From Streptomycetaceae bacterium (GTDB taxonomy: Bacteria; Actinomycetota; Actinomycetes; Nanopelagicales; Nanopelagicaceae): DNA of 64,000 bases. The notes below the pieces were generated by a model. The model did no database searches, was not told the origin of the DNA, and worked only from the letters and a program-made list of their open reading frames with translations. Position 1 is the first letter of the stretch; every line of letters begins with the position of its first letter. A program made the position numbers and the translations under genes. The stretch is taken from contig JAIYBJ010000017.1 of NCBI GenBank assembly GCA_027488575.1, forward strand, positions 1 to 64,000, written 5' to 3'. Positions 47,910-56,164 of the stretch are shown in pieces.

Positions 47910-49184
47910 GTGATCGCAAGCGTTGCACCAATACTCATCGCAATTGGTGCATTTTTTCTGCGCATAATTAATCTAGGTAACCCAAAAGGCTTTGTATTTG
48001 ATGAGGTTTACTACGTCGATGGCGCTAGAGATTTATTGAAATATGGCGTTGAAGTTGAAGGATTAAAACCCGAGTTTGTTGTTCATCCACCAATTGGCAA
48101 GTGGTGCATTGCACTTGGTATCAGAATTTTTGGAGATAACGAGTTTGGCTGGAGAATCACTGCAGCTATCGCAGGTACTCTCATAATTCTTATTGCGGCT
48201 CGACTGGCTCATGAGCTCTTTTACTCACCATTTTTAACTGCAATTACAGCTGCACTGTTGGCATTCGACGGATTGCTATTAGTCCATTCGCGCACAGCAC
48301 TTCTTGATCTCTTTCTAACGCTGTTTATATTAACTGCAACATATTTTTGGTTTAGACAACAGTATTGGTATGCCAGCATCTTCTTTGGACTAGCACTAGC
48401 GACTAAATGGAGTGCGTTGTATTTCATTGCGCTATTTGGTTTTGTTACGTTATTCAGGTTATTTCGGCAGGTGAATGCAAAAGATCTGCTACGAAATGTT
48501 TCTATCAAAATTCTGCAATTCGGCATTATTCCAATCTCGATTTACATAACTTCCTGGATTGGGTGGTTTGCCAGTGGACGTGGGTGGAGCCGAGATTACG
48601 CATCGAATGCGTTTAGTTCACTGATTTACTATCACAAGCAGATGTTGGATTTTCATACTTCACTTGTTGAGAAACATGCTTACCAAGCAAATCCGTGGAG
48701 TTGGTTAGTAATGGGAAGACCGACATCTTTCTATTATGAATCGCCTAAAGGATGTGGGAGCAGTAACTGTGCACAAGAAGTATTGGCGTTAGGAACACCC
48801 GTTTTGTGGTGGAGTGCAACCATCGCACTTGCAGTTCTCGTTGGTTATTGGTTGTGGCAGTTCTATCAACGCAAAGTTGATAGCAGGCTTACATTTATTC
48901 TTCTTGGGATCATTGCAGGATATTTACCGTGGTTCTTCTTCCAGAAGCGCACTGTGTTTAGCTTCTATGCAATCGTTTTTGAGCCATTCTTAATTCTTGC
49001 ACTTGTGTACTGTGCAAAGTTGTTTATCGAAAGAAGTCGAAACCCTGCAGATGCCCAAGTAATAATCCTTGGTTTTGTGGCAGTGGTTTTCCTTAATTTT
49101 GTTTACTTTTTGCCGCTATATCTAGGAGAAGTAATCACATATGCGCAATGGCAGATGCGAATGTGGTTTCCTTCTTGGATCTAG
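47910..49184 (+). CDS. Protein O-mannosyltransferase (PMT family, GT39)
   Basis: A 424-residue polytopic membrane glycosyltransferase using polyprenyl-phosphate mannose to O-mannosylate exported proteins. It has the PMT family's acidic DE pair in the first outer loop (FVFDEVYYVDGARDLLKYG), VHPPIGKW, LATKWSALYFIALFGF and SPKGCGSSNC. It is shorter than the roughly 520-residue mycobacterial Pmt, mainly at the N-terminus. A GTG start with a leaderless promoter fits better than any internal ATG. It is divergent from rsmI, the conserved pairing. Confidence 0.92.
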   Translation: MIASVAPILIAIGAFFLRIINLGNPKGFVFDEVYYVDGARDLLKYGVEVEGLKPEFVVHPPIGKWCIALGIRIFGDNEFGWRITAAIAGTLIILIAARLAHELFYSPFLTAITAALLAFDGLLLVHSRTALLDLFLTLFILTATYFWFRQQYWYASIFFGLALATKWSALYFIALFGFVTLFRLFRQVNAKDLLRNVSIKILQFGIIPISIYITSWIGWFASGRGWSRDYASNAFSSLIYYHKQMLDFHTSLVEKHAYQANPWSWLVMGRPTSFYYESPKGCGSSNCAQEVLALGTPVLWWSATIALAVLVGYWLWQFYQRKVDSRLTFILLGIIAGYLPWFFFQKRTVFSFYAIVFEPFLILALVYCAKLFIERSRNPADAQVIILGFVAVVFLNFVYFLPLYLGEVITYAQWQMRMWFPSWI

Positions 49185-49185
49185 A

Positions 49186-49962
49186 TTATTCGTTTGAAGC
49201 GCGTGAGCGGTTGAGTCTTTCCACTGCTTCGTCTGCTAAATCTTGATCGAATACCTGATCGCGAGATGGTGTAGCTGCTGCAAGTGCTTCACGAGCTAAG
49301 CGTTCTTGCTCTTCACTCCACTGCCCCGGAATTGTTAGATCAATTGTTCTGCGAGGTGTGACTGCCTTTGGTGCATTCACATAAGTTGGAACAGGAATCT
49401 CATTTGGTTGCCACGCTCCGCGATTTTCAGCAGAACCTTTAGGCAAAATTACAACGCCAGAGAGTTCACGTTCTGAAAGCGGGATCCAATGTTCTTTTTG
49501 TGCCGTGTGATGAACAACTTCTGAGAGATTTGTACTTGATGTACCAGATTGACTCTTTTGTAGGTTCTTAATCCTGCGCTTATAAAGCTTCTCGCTAATC
49601 GTTTGTCGTCTTACGTGCGCAACATAGATAAGTATTCCAGTAAGTGGAATTAGTGCGAAAGTAATTTTCATTGTATTCATGAGACCACCAACAATTGTTG
49701 TAAGGAGTGAAGTGATTAGGATAAAAAAAATGATTCTTCTTTGCATTAATCGTTGTGCAACTTTTGCTTCGTGATCTAAATCTGTGTGAATAACTCCAGA
49801 TCCAGAACTTCCACCTGGTGAACTACTTGCTACAACTCGAAGTGCGCTCTTGTATCGTTCAATTGATTTTCCAGAAAATTCATTTCTGTCGTGAACCCAT
49901 CGTGGCAAGAAATAGGCAACCCACATACCGATGATTGCCAAATAGATAAGTCCAGAAGCCAT
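49186..49962 (-). CDS. GlpR/Rv0996-like membrane protein
   Basis: A 258-residue membrane protein. One helix lies at residues 4-20 (GLIYLAIIGMWVAYFLPRW), followed by a cytoplasmic linker, a helical hairpin at about 76-116 (IIFFILITSLLTTIVGGLM), and a long polar, probably disordered C-terminus ending in a charged helix (AREALAAATPSRDQVFDQDL). Position beside a GNAT and a MoeA-like gene matches mycobacterial Rv0996 and the corynebacterial GlpR divisome receptor. Orthology is inferred from context and topology, not sequence search. Confidence 0.7.
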   Translation of the reverse strand: MASGLIYLAIIGMWVAYFLPRWVHDRNEFSGKSIERYKSALRVVASSSPGGSSGSGVIHTDLDHEAKVAQRLMQRRIIFFILITSLLTTIVGGLMNTMKITFALIPLTGILIYVAHVRRQTISEKLYKRRIKNLQKSQSGTSSTNLSEVVHHTAQKEHWIPLSERELSGVVILPKGSAENRGAWQPNEIPVPTYVNAPKAVTPRRTIDLTIPGQWSEEQERLAREALAAATPSRDQVFDQDLADEAVERLNRSRASNE

Positions 49963-50032
49963 GATGTATAAAGATAGAGGGAGAAATCGGACCTATCGGG
50001 TATTTGGGTACCCATTTCGCTCAACTTTTTTT

Positions 50033-50617
50033 CTATTTAATAAGTGAGTTTTCTTTTACGAATGAAAGGTGATCGCGCCAATCTCCATCAATATGCAAAT
50101 ACCGTGGGCGTTCACCTTCCAATAAATAGCCGGCTTTTTCAGCTACTCGACGAGAAGCTGCATTTTCTGGACGAAGATTTATTTCAATTCGATGAAGAGC
50201 CAAGGTTGAAAAGCCGTATTCGGTCAACAAGTTAACGGCTTCTGTCGTATAACCACGTCCTGCATATGCACGATCAATCCAATAACCAATGTGAGCACCG
50301 CGCATAGCTCCCATAATGATTCCACCCATAGAAATTTGTCCGATTAAATTATTTTCATGCCAGATTGCGAAGGAAATTGATCGAACATCGCGCGATTCAC
50401 GATTTAGGGTCCGGACTAATCTGAAAAAAGATGGAAGCTCTTTTTGAAGTGATTCGGCATCACTTCCAGGAATAAATGGAAGCGTTGCCTCCCATGGAGT
50501 AAGCCACTCTCGATTTTCTGCACGGACATTGAGCCATTTTTTTCTATCGCGCAAACGAAGTGGTCTTAAGTAAATCTCTGTGCCGTAAAGAGTTATCGGC
50601 CAGGAGTGTTCATTCAT
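50033..50617 (-). CDS. GNAT acetyltransferase, RimJ/RimL type
   Basis: A 194-residue N-acetyltransferase. The acetyl-CoA loop region reads IGYWIDRAYAGRGYTTEAVN and the C-terminal part ENAASRRVAEKAGYLLEGERPRYL is typical of RimJ/RimL enzymes that acetylate N-termini of ribosomal proteins or small amines. Its ATG abuts the stop of the MoeA-like gene with no spacer, so expression is coupled. The comparable mycobacterial gene is annotated rimJ (Rv0995). Confidence 0.88.
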   Translation of the reverse strand: MNEHSWPITLYGTEIYLRPLRLRDRKKWLNVRAENREWLTPWEATLPFIPGSDAESLQKELPSFFRLVRTLNRESRDVRSISFAIWHENNLIGQISMGGIIMGAMRGAHIGYWIDRAYAGRGYTTEAVNLLTEYGFSTLALHRIEINLRPENAASRRVAEKAGYLLEGERPRYLHIDGDWRDHLSFVKENSLIK

Positions 50618-51529
50618 TTATATATATCGCCGCTCGAGAACCACGACATTTACAGAAGCACCCGCTTCCACGGATTCATCTTTTTCGCTAAGAGCAATAA
50701 AGGAGTTCGCATCGGAGAGAGTTGAAATTTCATCTTGAATTTCTAAGGCCCGAACAGATGAGGCATCTTCGGAGAGGATTGCACGAATATACGAACGAGT
50801 TGCTGGCGCTGAAGTTATTGCCTTTTCAAGTTTTGCTTTTACCGATGGGCGATGGATTGTTGCTGCTCCAAGCATGGTACGAATCATTGGACGAACAAAT
50901 AGTTCAAATGAAATGTAAGCGTTAATTGGATCGCCAGGAAGGGTGACAACAGGAGTTTTGTCAGGACCAATCTGACCAAAATTATGTCTTCCGCTATTTT
51001 CTATTGCTAAATCAACGGTGGTTATCTCACCCATTTTTTGAAGAGTGCGTGTGATTAAATCAAATGAATCATCATTGCGCTCACCGCTAATTACAATCAA
51101 ATCTGCTCTAACTAATTGATCTTCAATAACTCCCAATAACTCTTCTTCATCATCCGGAATTGAATGTACGCGATAACCAATTGCGCCCACTTCACGAACC
51201 GCAGTTGTAAGTAACCATGAGTTTGTTTCAAACTCTTCATCCGCCTTAAGTGCTTGACCTGGTTCAACTAAATCCGGACCGGCCGACAAGATAACTACAC
51301 GCGGATGTGGACGTGTTGGCAGATGATCTAATCCAATGGAAGCAGCCAGTCCAACTTGGGTGGAACGAATTCGACTATTGGCGCGTAAAACTAATCTTTC
51401 GCCAGCATAAATATCTTCGGCCAATGTCGCGCCATGTGCATCTAATAGAGGCAAGTCAAGAGGTTCGAGAGGATGACAAATTCCAAGTAATGAACTGAGA
51501 AACTCATCGACTCGCATCTGCTCTGCCAT
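50618..51529 (-). CDS. MoeA-like protein lacking subdomain II (Glp/gephyrin-like candidate)
   Basis: A 303-residue relative of molybdopterin molybdenumtransferase, about 100 residues shorter than MoeA. Sequence jumps from LAEDIYAGERLVLRANSRIR (res 37-55) to the MogA-like part (RVVILSAGPDLVEPG), so the SAMDGYAV segment and subdomain II are gone. The catalytic SGGVS loop has become SGERNDDSFD and PGNPVSA has become PGDPINAY (res 198-205). The GEPH fold otherwise continues (FELFVRPMIRTMLG). No other molybdenum-cofactor gene is in the window. The start is ATG 51529 behind a leaderless promoter. Confidence 0.82.
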   Translation of the reverse strand: MAEQMRVDEFLSSLLGICHPLEPLDLPLLDAHGATLAEDIYAGERLVLRANSRIRSTQVGLAASIGLDHLPTRPHPRVVILSAGPDLVEPGQALKADEEFETNSWLLTTAVREVGAIGYRVHSIPDDEEELLGVIEDQLVRADLIVISGERNDDSFDLITRTLQKMGEITTVDLAIENSGRHNFGQIGPDKTPVVTLPGDPINAYISFELFVRPMIRTMLGAATIHRPSVKAKLEKAITSAPATRSYIRAILSEDASSVRALEIQDEISTLSDANSFIALSEKDESVEAGASVNVVVLERRYI

Positions 51530-51535
51530 AATCAC

Positions 51536-51541
51536 ACCATA
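51536..51541 (-). promoter_or_regulatory. -10 box of a leaderless promoter for the MoeA-like operon
   Basis: TATGGT on the minus strand ends exactly 6 bases before the ATG at 51529. It would drive the MoeA-like, GNAT and membrane-protein genes. Confidence 0.55.
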
Positions 51542-51573
51542 CTTGTTGGAGCGAGATATCTAGGGGATTTACG

Positions 51574-52116
51574 ATGCAAGATAAAGCACTTATTCGTGAG
51601 CGATACCGCCGTGAAAGACGCGAGGCATTCGTCCCTGCAGTTTATTCAAATGTACTTTCAACTCCAGAAGTAATGCAGGCCACAATTGTTGCTAGCTATG
51701 TTTCTTATGGTTACGAACCAAGCACTGTCGAACTCAATCGAGCATTAATTAAATCTGGAAAGACTTTATTGCTACCTCGAGTAAATAAAGATCACATCGA
51801 TTGGATTTACTGGGATGGCGACGAGAGCAAACTTGTAGAGAAGAAAAAAATCCTGGAACCAGTTGGCGATGTCGTTTCGCCACTGCCTGTCATCGATGTT
51901 GTCATTGTGCCTGCCTTGCGTGTTGATCGTGATGGATTTCGACTTGGTCAAGGTGGAGGTTTCTACGATCGCGCACTGCCAACAATGTCAGGATGGAAAA
52001 TCGCCCTTGTACATTCAGGTGAAGTAACGAGTGAAGTATTGCCTCGAGAAGATCATGACATCGCAGTCAATGCGGCAGCAACACCAGATTTAATCGTTAG
52101 ATTTAGAAAAAATTAA
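51574..52116 (+). CDS. 5-formyltetrahydrofolate cyclo-ligase
   Basis: A 180-residue enzyme converting 5-formyl-THF to 5,10-methenyl-THF with ATP. The N-terminus has the basic RERYRRERREAF helix. The substrate and ATP region reads VPALRVDRDGFRLGQGGGFYDR, diagnostic of the family, and PREDHDIAVNAAATPD closes it. GGGGA stands 7 bases before the ATG. It is divergent from the MoeA-like gene, as in mycobacteria (Rv0992c region). Confidence 0.93.
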   Translation: MQDKALIRERYRRERREAFVPAVYSNVLSTPEVMQATIVASYVSYGYEPSTVELNRALIKSGKTLLLPRVNKDHIDWIYWDGDESKLVEKKKILEPVGDVVSPLPVIDVVIVPALRVDRDGFRLGQGGGFYDRALPTMSGWKIALVHSGEVTSEVLPREDHDIAVNAAATPDLIVRFRKN

Positions 52117-53258
52117 CGCACAGGTAAATTACGAGCCATCACAATTCTTTGTACCTGGTTTGTTCCTTCATAAATCTGCGTAAGTTTTGCATCGCGCATC
52201 ATGCGCTCGACTGGATAATCTGAAACATATCCGTAGCCACCCAATACCTGAACTGCATCCTGAGTCACTTTCATGGCTACATCGGTTGCAAAACACTTGC
52301 TTGAAGCAGAGAAGAACTTCAGATCTTTCTCACCATTTTCACTCTTAACGGCTGCTGCATACGTCAGTTGGCGAGCGGCTTCGATGTTCATGGCCATATC
52401 CGCCAACATAAATTGAATGCCCTGAAAATCAAAAATTGGCTTATTGAATTGTTTGCGTTCATGCGAGTATACAGTTGCAATGTCGAGTGCGCCTTGTGCA
52501 AGTCCGAGTGCTTGTGCTGCGATTGTGATACGAGTGTGATCCAAAGTACTCATTGCTAAAGAAAATCCTGTGCCAACTTCACCAATTCGACGATCATCAG
52601 AGATTTCTACATTATCGAAATAAACCTCACGAGTTGGCGATCCACGAAATCCCATTTTTTTCTCAGGTGCACCAAATGAAACACCGGCATCTGTTTTCTC
52701 GACGACAAATGCGGTTATTCCTTTTGCACCAAGAGATGGGTCGGTTTGTGCCATAACGGTATAGAAATCTGAAATCTCTGCATTAGAGATCCATTTCTTA
52801 CTTCCGTTGATAACCCACTTGTCTCCAGTTTTGGTTGCCTTTGTACGAAGTGATGCCGCATCAGATCCTGCTTCGGATTCAGAAAGGCAATATGAAAAAC
52901 CTTTTCCTTGTGCCAGAGGTGTTAGCCAACGCTTTTTTTGTTCTTGTGTTCCGCCCAAAATAAGTGGCATCGAACCTAATTTATTTACAGCTGGAATAAG
53001 TGATGAAGATCCACACACACGTGCAACTTCTTCAATGATAAGAACAACGGCGAGAGCATCTGCTCCATCGCCACCAAACTCTGTAGGAACATGCGCAGAA
53101 GAAAGTCCTGCTTTTGCTAATGCTTGTGCCGCTTCAATTGGATAACGGTGATCTTCATCAACAGCTTTTGCATGGGGTGCAATCTCTTTTTGTGCGAGTG
53201 CACGAACACTTTGGCGCAGTTCTTCGTATTCACTTGGCAATGAATAAAGTGAATCCAT
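52113..53258 (-). CDS. Acyl-CoA dehydrogenase
   Basis: A 381-residue flavoprotein that introduces the alpha-beta double bond into acyl-CoA. FAD and substrate motifs are FSYCLSESEAGSDAASLRTKA, KKWISNAEISDFYTVMA and the C-terminal QVLGGYGYVSDYPVERMMRDAK with IYEGTNQVQRIVMARNL. The catalytic Glu lies in YEGTN, as in short-chain and butyryl enzymes. The ATG at 53258 shares one base with the CopD-CtaG stop (TGATG). It overlaps the cyclo-ligase gene tail to tail by 4 bases. Confidence 0.93.
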   Translation of the reverse strand: MDSLYSLPSEYEELRQSVRALAQKEIAPHAKAVDEDHRYPIEAAQALAKAGLSSAHVPTEFGGDGADALAVVLIIEEVARVCGSSSLIPAVNKLGSMPLILGGTQEQKKRWLTPLAQGKGFSYCLSESEAGSDAASLRTKATKTGDKWVINGSKKWISNAEISDFYTVMAQTDPSLGAKGITAFVVEKTDAGVSFGAPEKKMGFRGSPTREVYFDNVEISDDRRIGEVGTGFSLAMSTLDHTRITIAAQALGLAQGALDIATVYSHERKQFNKPIFDFQGIQFMLADMAMNIEAARQLTYAAAVKSENGEKDLKFFSASSKCFATDVAMKVTQDAVQVLGGYGYVSDYPVERMMRDAKLTQIYEGTNQVQRIVMARNLPVR

Positions 53259-55111
53259 CACTGATTCGCCTCTCTATCTTTCTTATTTAGCTTACTGAGA
53301 TACAAGTTGTACTGCGCAAGTTCATCCGGTTGACCAAGTGCAGCCATTCTGGCTGTATTGCGGTCAATGCGTTTTGCTTCGTGTGAATCATCGCGCATCC
53401 ACTGGATGAATGTAGCAACGAGTGCAATAAGAATTGGAATCTCCCCCATTGCCCATCCGATGGCACCGCCTGATCGTTGATCAGCCAGTAAATCCAAGGA
53501 CCATGGACGTTGTAGGGATTCAAAATACCCACCATCAATGAGTGTGCTTGCTGACATGAGTGCCACGGAGAAGAACGCATGAATACTCATGGCTGCGAAG
53601 AGAATAACAATTCTAATTATGTGTGGGACTTTCCTTGGATTTGGATCAACACCAACAATGACATGGAAGAAAAGAGTTCCAGCCAATAAAAAGTGAATAT
53701 TCATAAACAAGTGGCCCTGATGACTCTGCATCATTCCGCCAAACAAAGGAGTGAAATAAAGCGCAAAGAGAGATCCGTCAAAGATTGCGAGTGCAACTAC
53801 TGGATTTGTGAGCACGCGTGCATACCGAGAGTGCAGGGCTTTAATAAGTAAACCGCGCACACCTAGCTCTTCACCATCACGAGATTGTGGCAGCGTGCGA
53901 AGTGCAAGAGTGATCGGTGCGCCTAAAACGATTCCTATTGGGGCAATCATTCCTAGGACCATGTGCGCAACCATGTGCCATGAAAAAGCAAAGTGTGCAT
54001 AAACACCGAGACCACCACTAGTTGCATAATCAATAGCTGAAATTCCTAGTGCAAATGAAATTGTGCGACCTACAGGCCATTTATCTCCACGACGAGTAAG
54101 GACCACGACACCCTTTATGTAAAGTGCAACAGCTAAAACCAACAAACCAATCATGAATACATTGGGATCATATTCAAACAGCAGTCGTGTGAAGTTCGGA
54201 GCTTCAGGCATCGGCATACCTGCAATTGAAAGTGCTGCATTAAATGGTTCTTGCGAATCTCGCGACGGTGGTTGATTTGATGAGAGCCACGAACCTAAGG
54301 CGGTTACAAAAATCATGATTGCGGCTTCCACAGAAATTAATCGTGTCATTGCACGCCAATTAACTGTTGGCTTCGTTGCTAAATAACTTCTGTGTTTGTA
54401 CCCAAAGAAGAGCAAGACAAAGGTGATAACAACCTTAAGAATTACAACGTATGCATAGCTAGATGACCAGGCAGCTGCAAAATTCAGTCGAGCTGAAGCG
54501 TTAACAACTCCACTTATTACAACTGCGATTGCGGCCCATAATGCAATGTGGCTAAAGCGGGGCAGTGAAATTTTGCGGTCATCTTGATTAAGTAACGCAA
54601 TAGCGATGACTCCACCTACCCAGAAAGAAAGCGCTATGACGTGAATTAGCAAGGATCCAATAGCAAGTGCGTGCGAACCGCTGGATGCAGCGTGACTTTG
54701 AAAAACTGGCGCTGAAATTGCGATAAGAGAAATAAATAACAATATCGCTGTGTACCCAGAAGAGGTAAGTACTCGAGAAGAGATTGCTACAAATAATGCG
54801 ATGAGCGTTTGGAAGAAGAGATATTGGCCCAGTGAAATTTGCAGAACAAAAGATTGTATAACTGCTGGATCCAAGACTGAAGAAACTGAACCGCCCAAGA
54901 TGTTTGCAAGAGTAAATACAATATTGAGGACGCTACTAAAAAACCAGGCAAAGGCTGAAATAGAAATAATTGATCTTATTTTTGTTCCACTTGTGGAAAG
55001 TTTGCCATCTTTATCTAGAACCAAGAAAGCTAGAGCTAACAATGCTCCGACAGTGATGAAACTGGAAAGAACTGCTGAGAATTTACTGGCTGTCACCAGT
55101 GCTGAAATCAT
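53258..55111 (-). CDS. CopD / CtaG fused copper membrane protein
   Basis: A 617-residue protein with many membrane segments. The first half (to about residue 300) is CopD-like: HVIALSFWVGGVIAIALL and VILKVVITFVLLFFGYKHR, a copper import or inner-membrane copper-handling domain. The second half is a CtaG (caa3-type) domain: HFAFSWHMVAHMVLGMIAPI, YFTPLFGGMMQSHQGHLFMN and HFLLAGTLFFHVIVGVDPNP with several His and Met. It is linked to cytochrome oxidase copper centre assembly and co-translated with the CopC gene (4-base overlap). Confidence 0.9.
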   Translation of the reverse strand: MISALVTASKFSAVLSSFITVGALLALAFLVLDKDGKLSTSGTKIRSIISISAFAWFFSSVLNIVFTLANILGGSVSSVLDPAVIQSFVLQISLGQYLFFQTLIALFVAISSRVLTSSGYTAILLFISLIAISAPVFQSHAASSGSHALAIGSLLIHVIALSFWVGGVIAIALLNQDDRKISLPRFSHIALWAAIAVVISGVVNASARLNFAAAWSSSYAYVVILKVVITFVLLFFGYKHRSYLATKPTVNWRAMTRLISVEAAIMIFVTALGSWLSSNQPPSRDSQEPFNAALSIAGMPMPEAPNFTRLLFEYDPNVFMIGLLVLAVALYIKGVVVLTRRGDKWPVGRTISFALGISAIDYATSGGLGVYAHFAFSWHMVAHMVLGMIAPIGIVLGAPITLALRTLPQSRDGEELGVRGLLIKALHSRYARVLTNPVVALAIFDGSLFALYFTPLFGGMMQSHQGHLFMNIHFLLAGTLFFHVIVGVDPNPRKVPHIIRIVILFAAMSIHAFFSVALMSASTLIDGGYFESLQRPWSLDLLADQRSGGAIGWAMGEIPILIALVATFIQWMRDDSHEAKRIDRNTARMAALGQPDELAQYNLYLSKLNKKDREANQ

Positions 55112-55629
55112 CTCTCTCTATAAATCTTTCGGGCATAAAGAGATAGAAGAACAAGAACAAAGAATGCAAGAACAAGTAATCCGATAACGAAGGCGTTTGT
55201 TCCCCAATTGCTTACTTCAACTTTTGGACTCGCACTTTCAACCGGAATTGGCTGTGGAGTTGTGATTTCACTTGGCGCGGTAAAAGTAAATCTGAATGAA
55301 CCTTCTAGCGGAATATCGTTTTCAGCAAAGAGTGCATAGGTGACTGTGTAAACACCAGAGACTTTAAGAGTTTTCAAACCAATTACAGCACTGGCACCAT
55401 CTATTGCGAGCACACCATCATCTACGCGTTTTCCTTGCGGATCAGTAACTTCCATCAAATTGCCTGCATCGATAAGTGGAACTTGACCAGTAACACTGAC
55501 CGCACTTGGTGCAACAGTTATTGTCGCGCCACTCATTGGGTTAGTTGCAATAAGAGAATTCGCATGTGTTGCAGGAGCAGTCACAAAGAGAGCAATTATG
55601 GCAATGCTGAGTACTCGCATGATCTTCAT
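55108..55629 (-). CDS. CopC-domain copper-binding protein, membrane anchored
   Basis: A 173-residue exported protein. A signal peptide (MRVLSIAIIALFVTAPATHA) is followed by a CopC beta-sandwich (SLIATNPMSGATITVAPSAV, FTFTAPSE), a Pro-rich linker and a C-terminal membrane helix (AFVIGLLVLAFFVLVLLSLY). The His in ATHANS occupies the position of the copper-binding N-terminal His of CopC if cleavage occurs just before it. GAGGGG lies 7 bases before the ATG. It pairs with the CopD-CtaG protein. Confidence 0.87.
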   Translation of the reverse strand: MKIMRVLSIAIIALFVTAPATHANSLIATNPMSGATITVAPSAVSVTGQVPLIDAGNLMEVTDPQGKRVDDGVLAIDGASAVIGLKTLKVSGVYTVTYALFAENDIPLEGSFRFTFTAPSEITTPQPIPVESASPKVEVSNWGTNAFVIGLLVLAFFVLVLLSLYARKIYRER

Positions 55630-55742
55630 TTTTTACCCCTCTTCTGCCGCTTTAATTCGCATCTATCTTCCCACTTCTTTAGACTTGGTATCTACTCCAA
55701 AGTCGGAATTGAGCGGGAGTTAAACGGGAAAGGAATAGTCAG

Positions 55743-55979
55743 ATGCCTACATATCAATATGCATGCGCTGACTGTGGCCATGAATTTGAGGCTTTCCAAA
55801 CTTTCTCTGAAGCTTCATTGACCGCATGCCCCGAATGCAAGGGCGAAGTACGAAAGATTTATTCCGCGGTTGGAGTTGTCTTTAAAGGTTCTGGTTTTTA
55901 TAAAACAGATTCTGCAAAATCAACAACGAGCAACTCTTCGCCAGCGCCCGCGCCTGCTCCAACTCCAAAAGCTGATTAA
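55743..55979 (+). CDS. FmdB-family zinc ribbon protein
   Basis: A 78-residue protein with the FmdB putative regulator signature MPTYQYACADCGHEFEAFQT and a second CxxC pair in ACPECKGEVRKIYS, forming a zinc ribbon. The tail is Ser/Pro/Ala-rich (SSPAPAPAPTPKAD). AAAGGA lies about 10 bases upstream of the ATG. Function is unknown; the family is widespread in Actinobacteria. Confidence 0.9.
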   Translation: MPTYQYACADCGHEFEAFQTFSEASLTACPECKGEVRKIYSAVGVVFKGSGFYKTDSAKSTTSNSSPAPAPAPTPKAD

Positions 55980-55992
55980 CTAGCCACAACTT

Positions 55993-56109
55993 TTAATCTG
56001 TGTGATGTGGCGGCTTATCCGCTTTCATTTCAGCTTCACGTTTTGCATCTTCAAGAGCCTGTTCGTGATCTATTTCATCAGAAGTAACATTTGGCAAGAT
56101 TTCGCTCAT
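55993..56109 (-). CDS. Small hydrophilic protein, 38 residues
   Basis: A short frame with an excellent ribosome binding site (CGGAGG, 6 bases before the ATG). The protein starts MSEILPNVTSDEIDHEQAL and ends MKADKPPHHTD, a helical charged middle with a His-rich end. It lies between convergent FmdB and divergent MMPL genes. I recognise no family. Support comes only from the ribosome binding site, the clean frame and its fit in the gap. Confidence 0.55.
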   Translation of the reverse strand: MSEILPNVTSDEIDHEQALEDAKREAEMKADKPPHHTD

Positions 56110-56164
56110 ATGTAACCTCCGATTAGAATTGGAATCCTAATTGTAGCGAGATAACAGGGGCACC

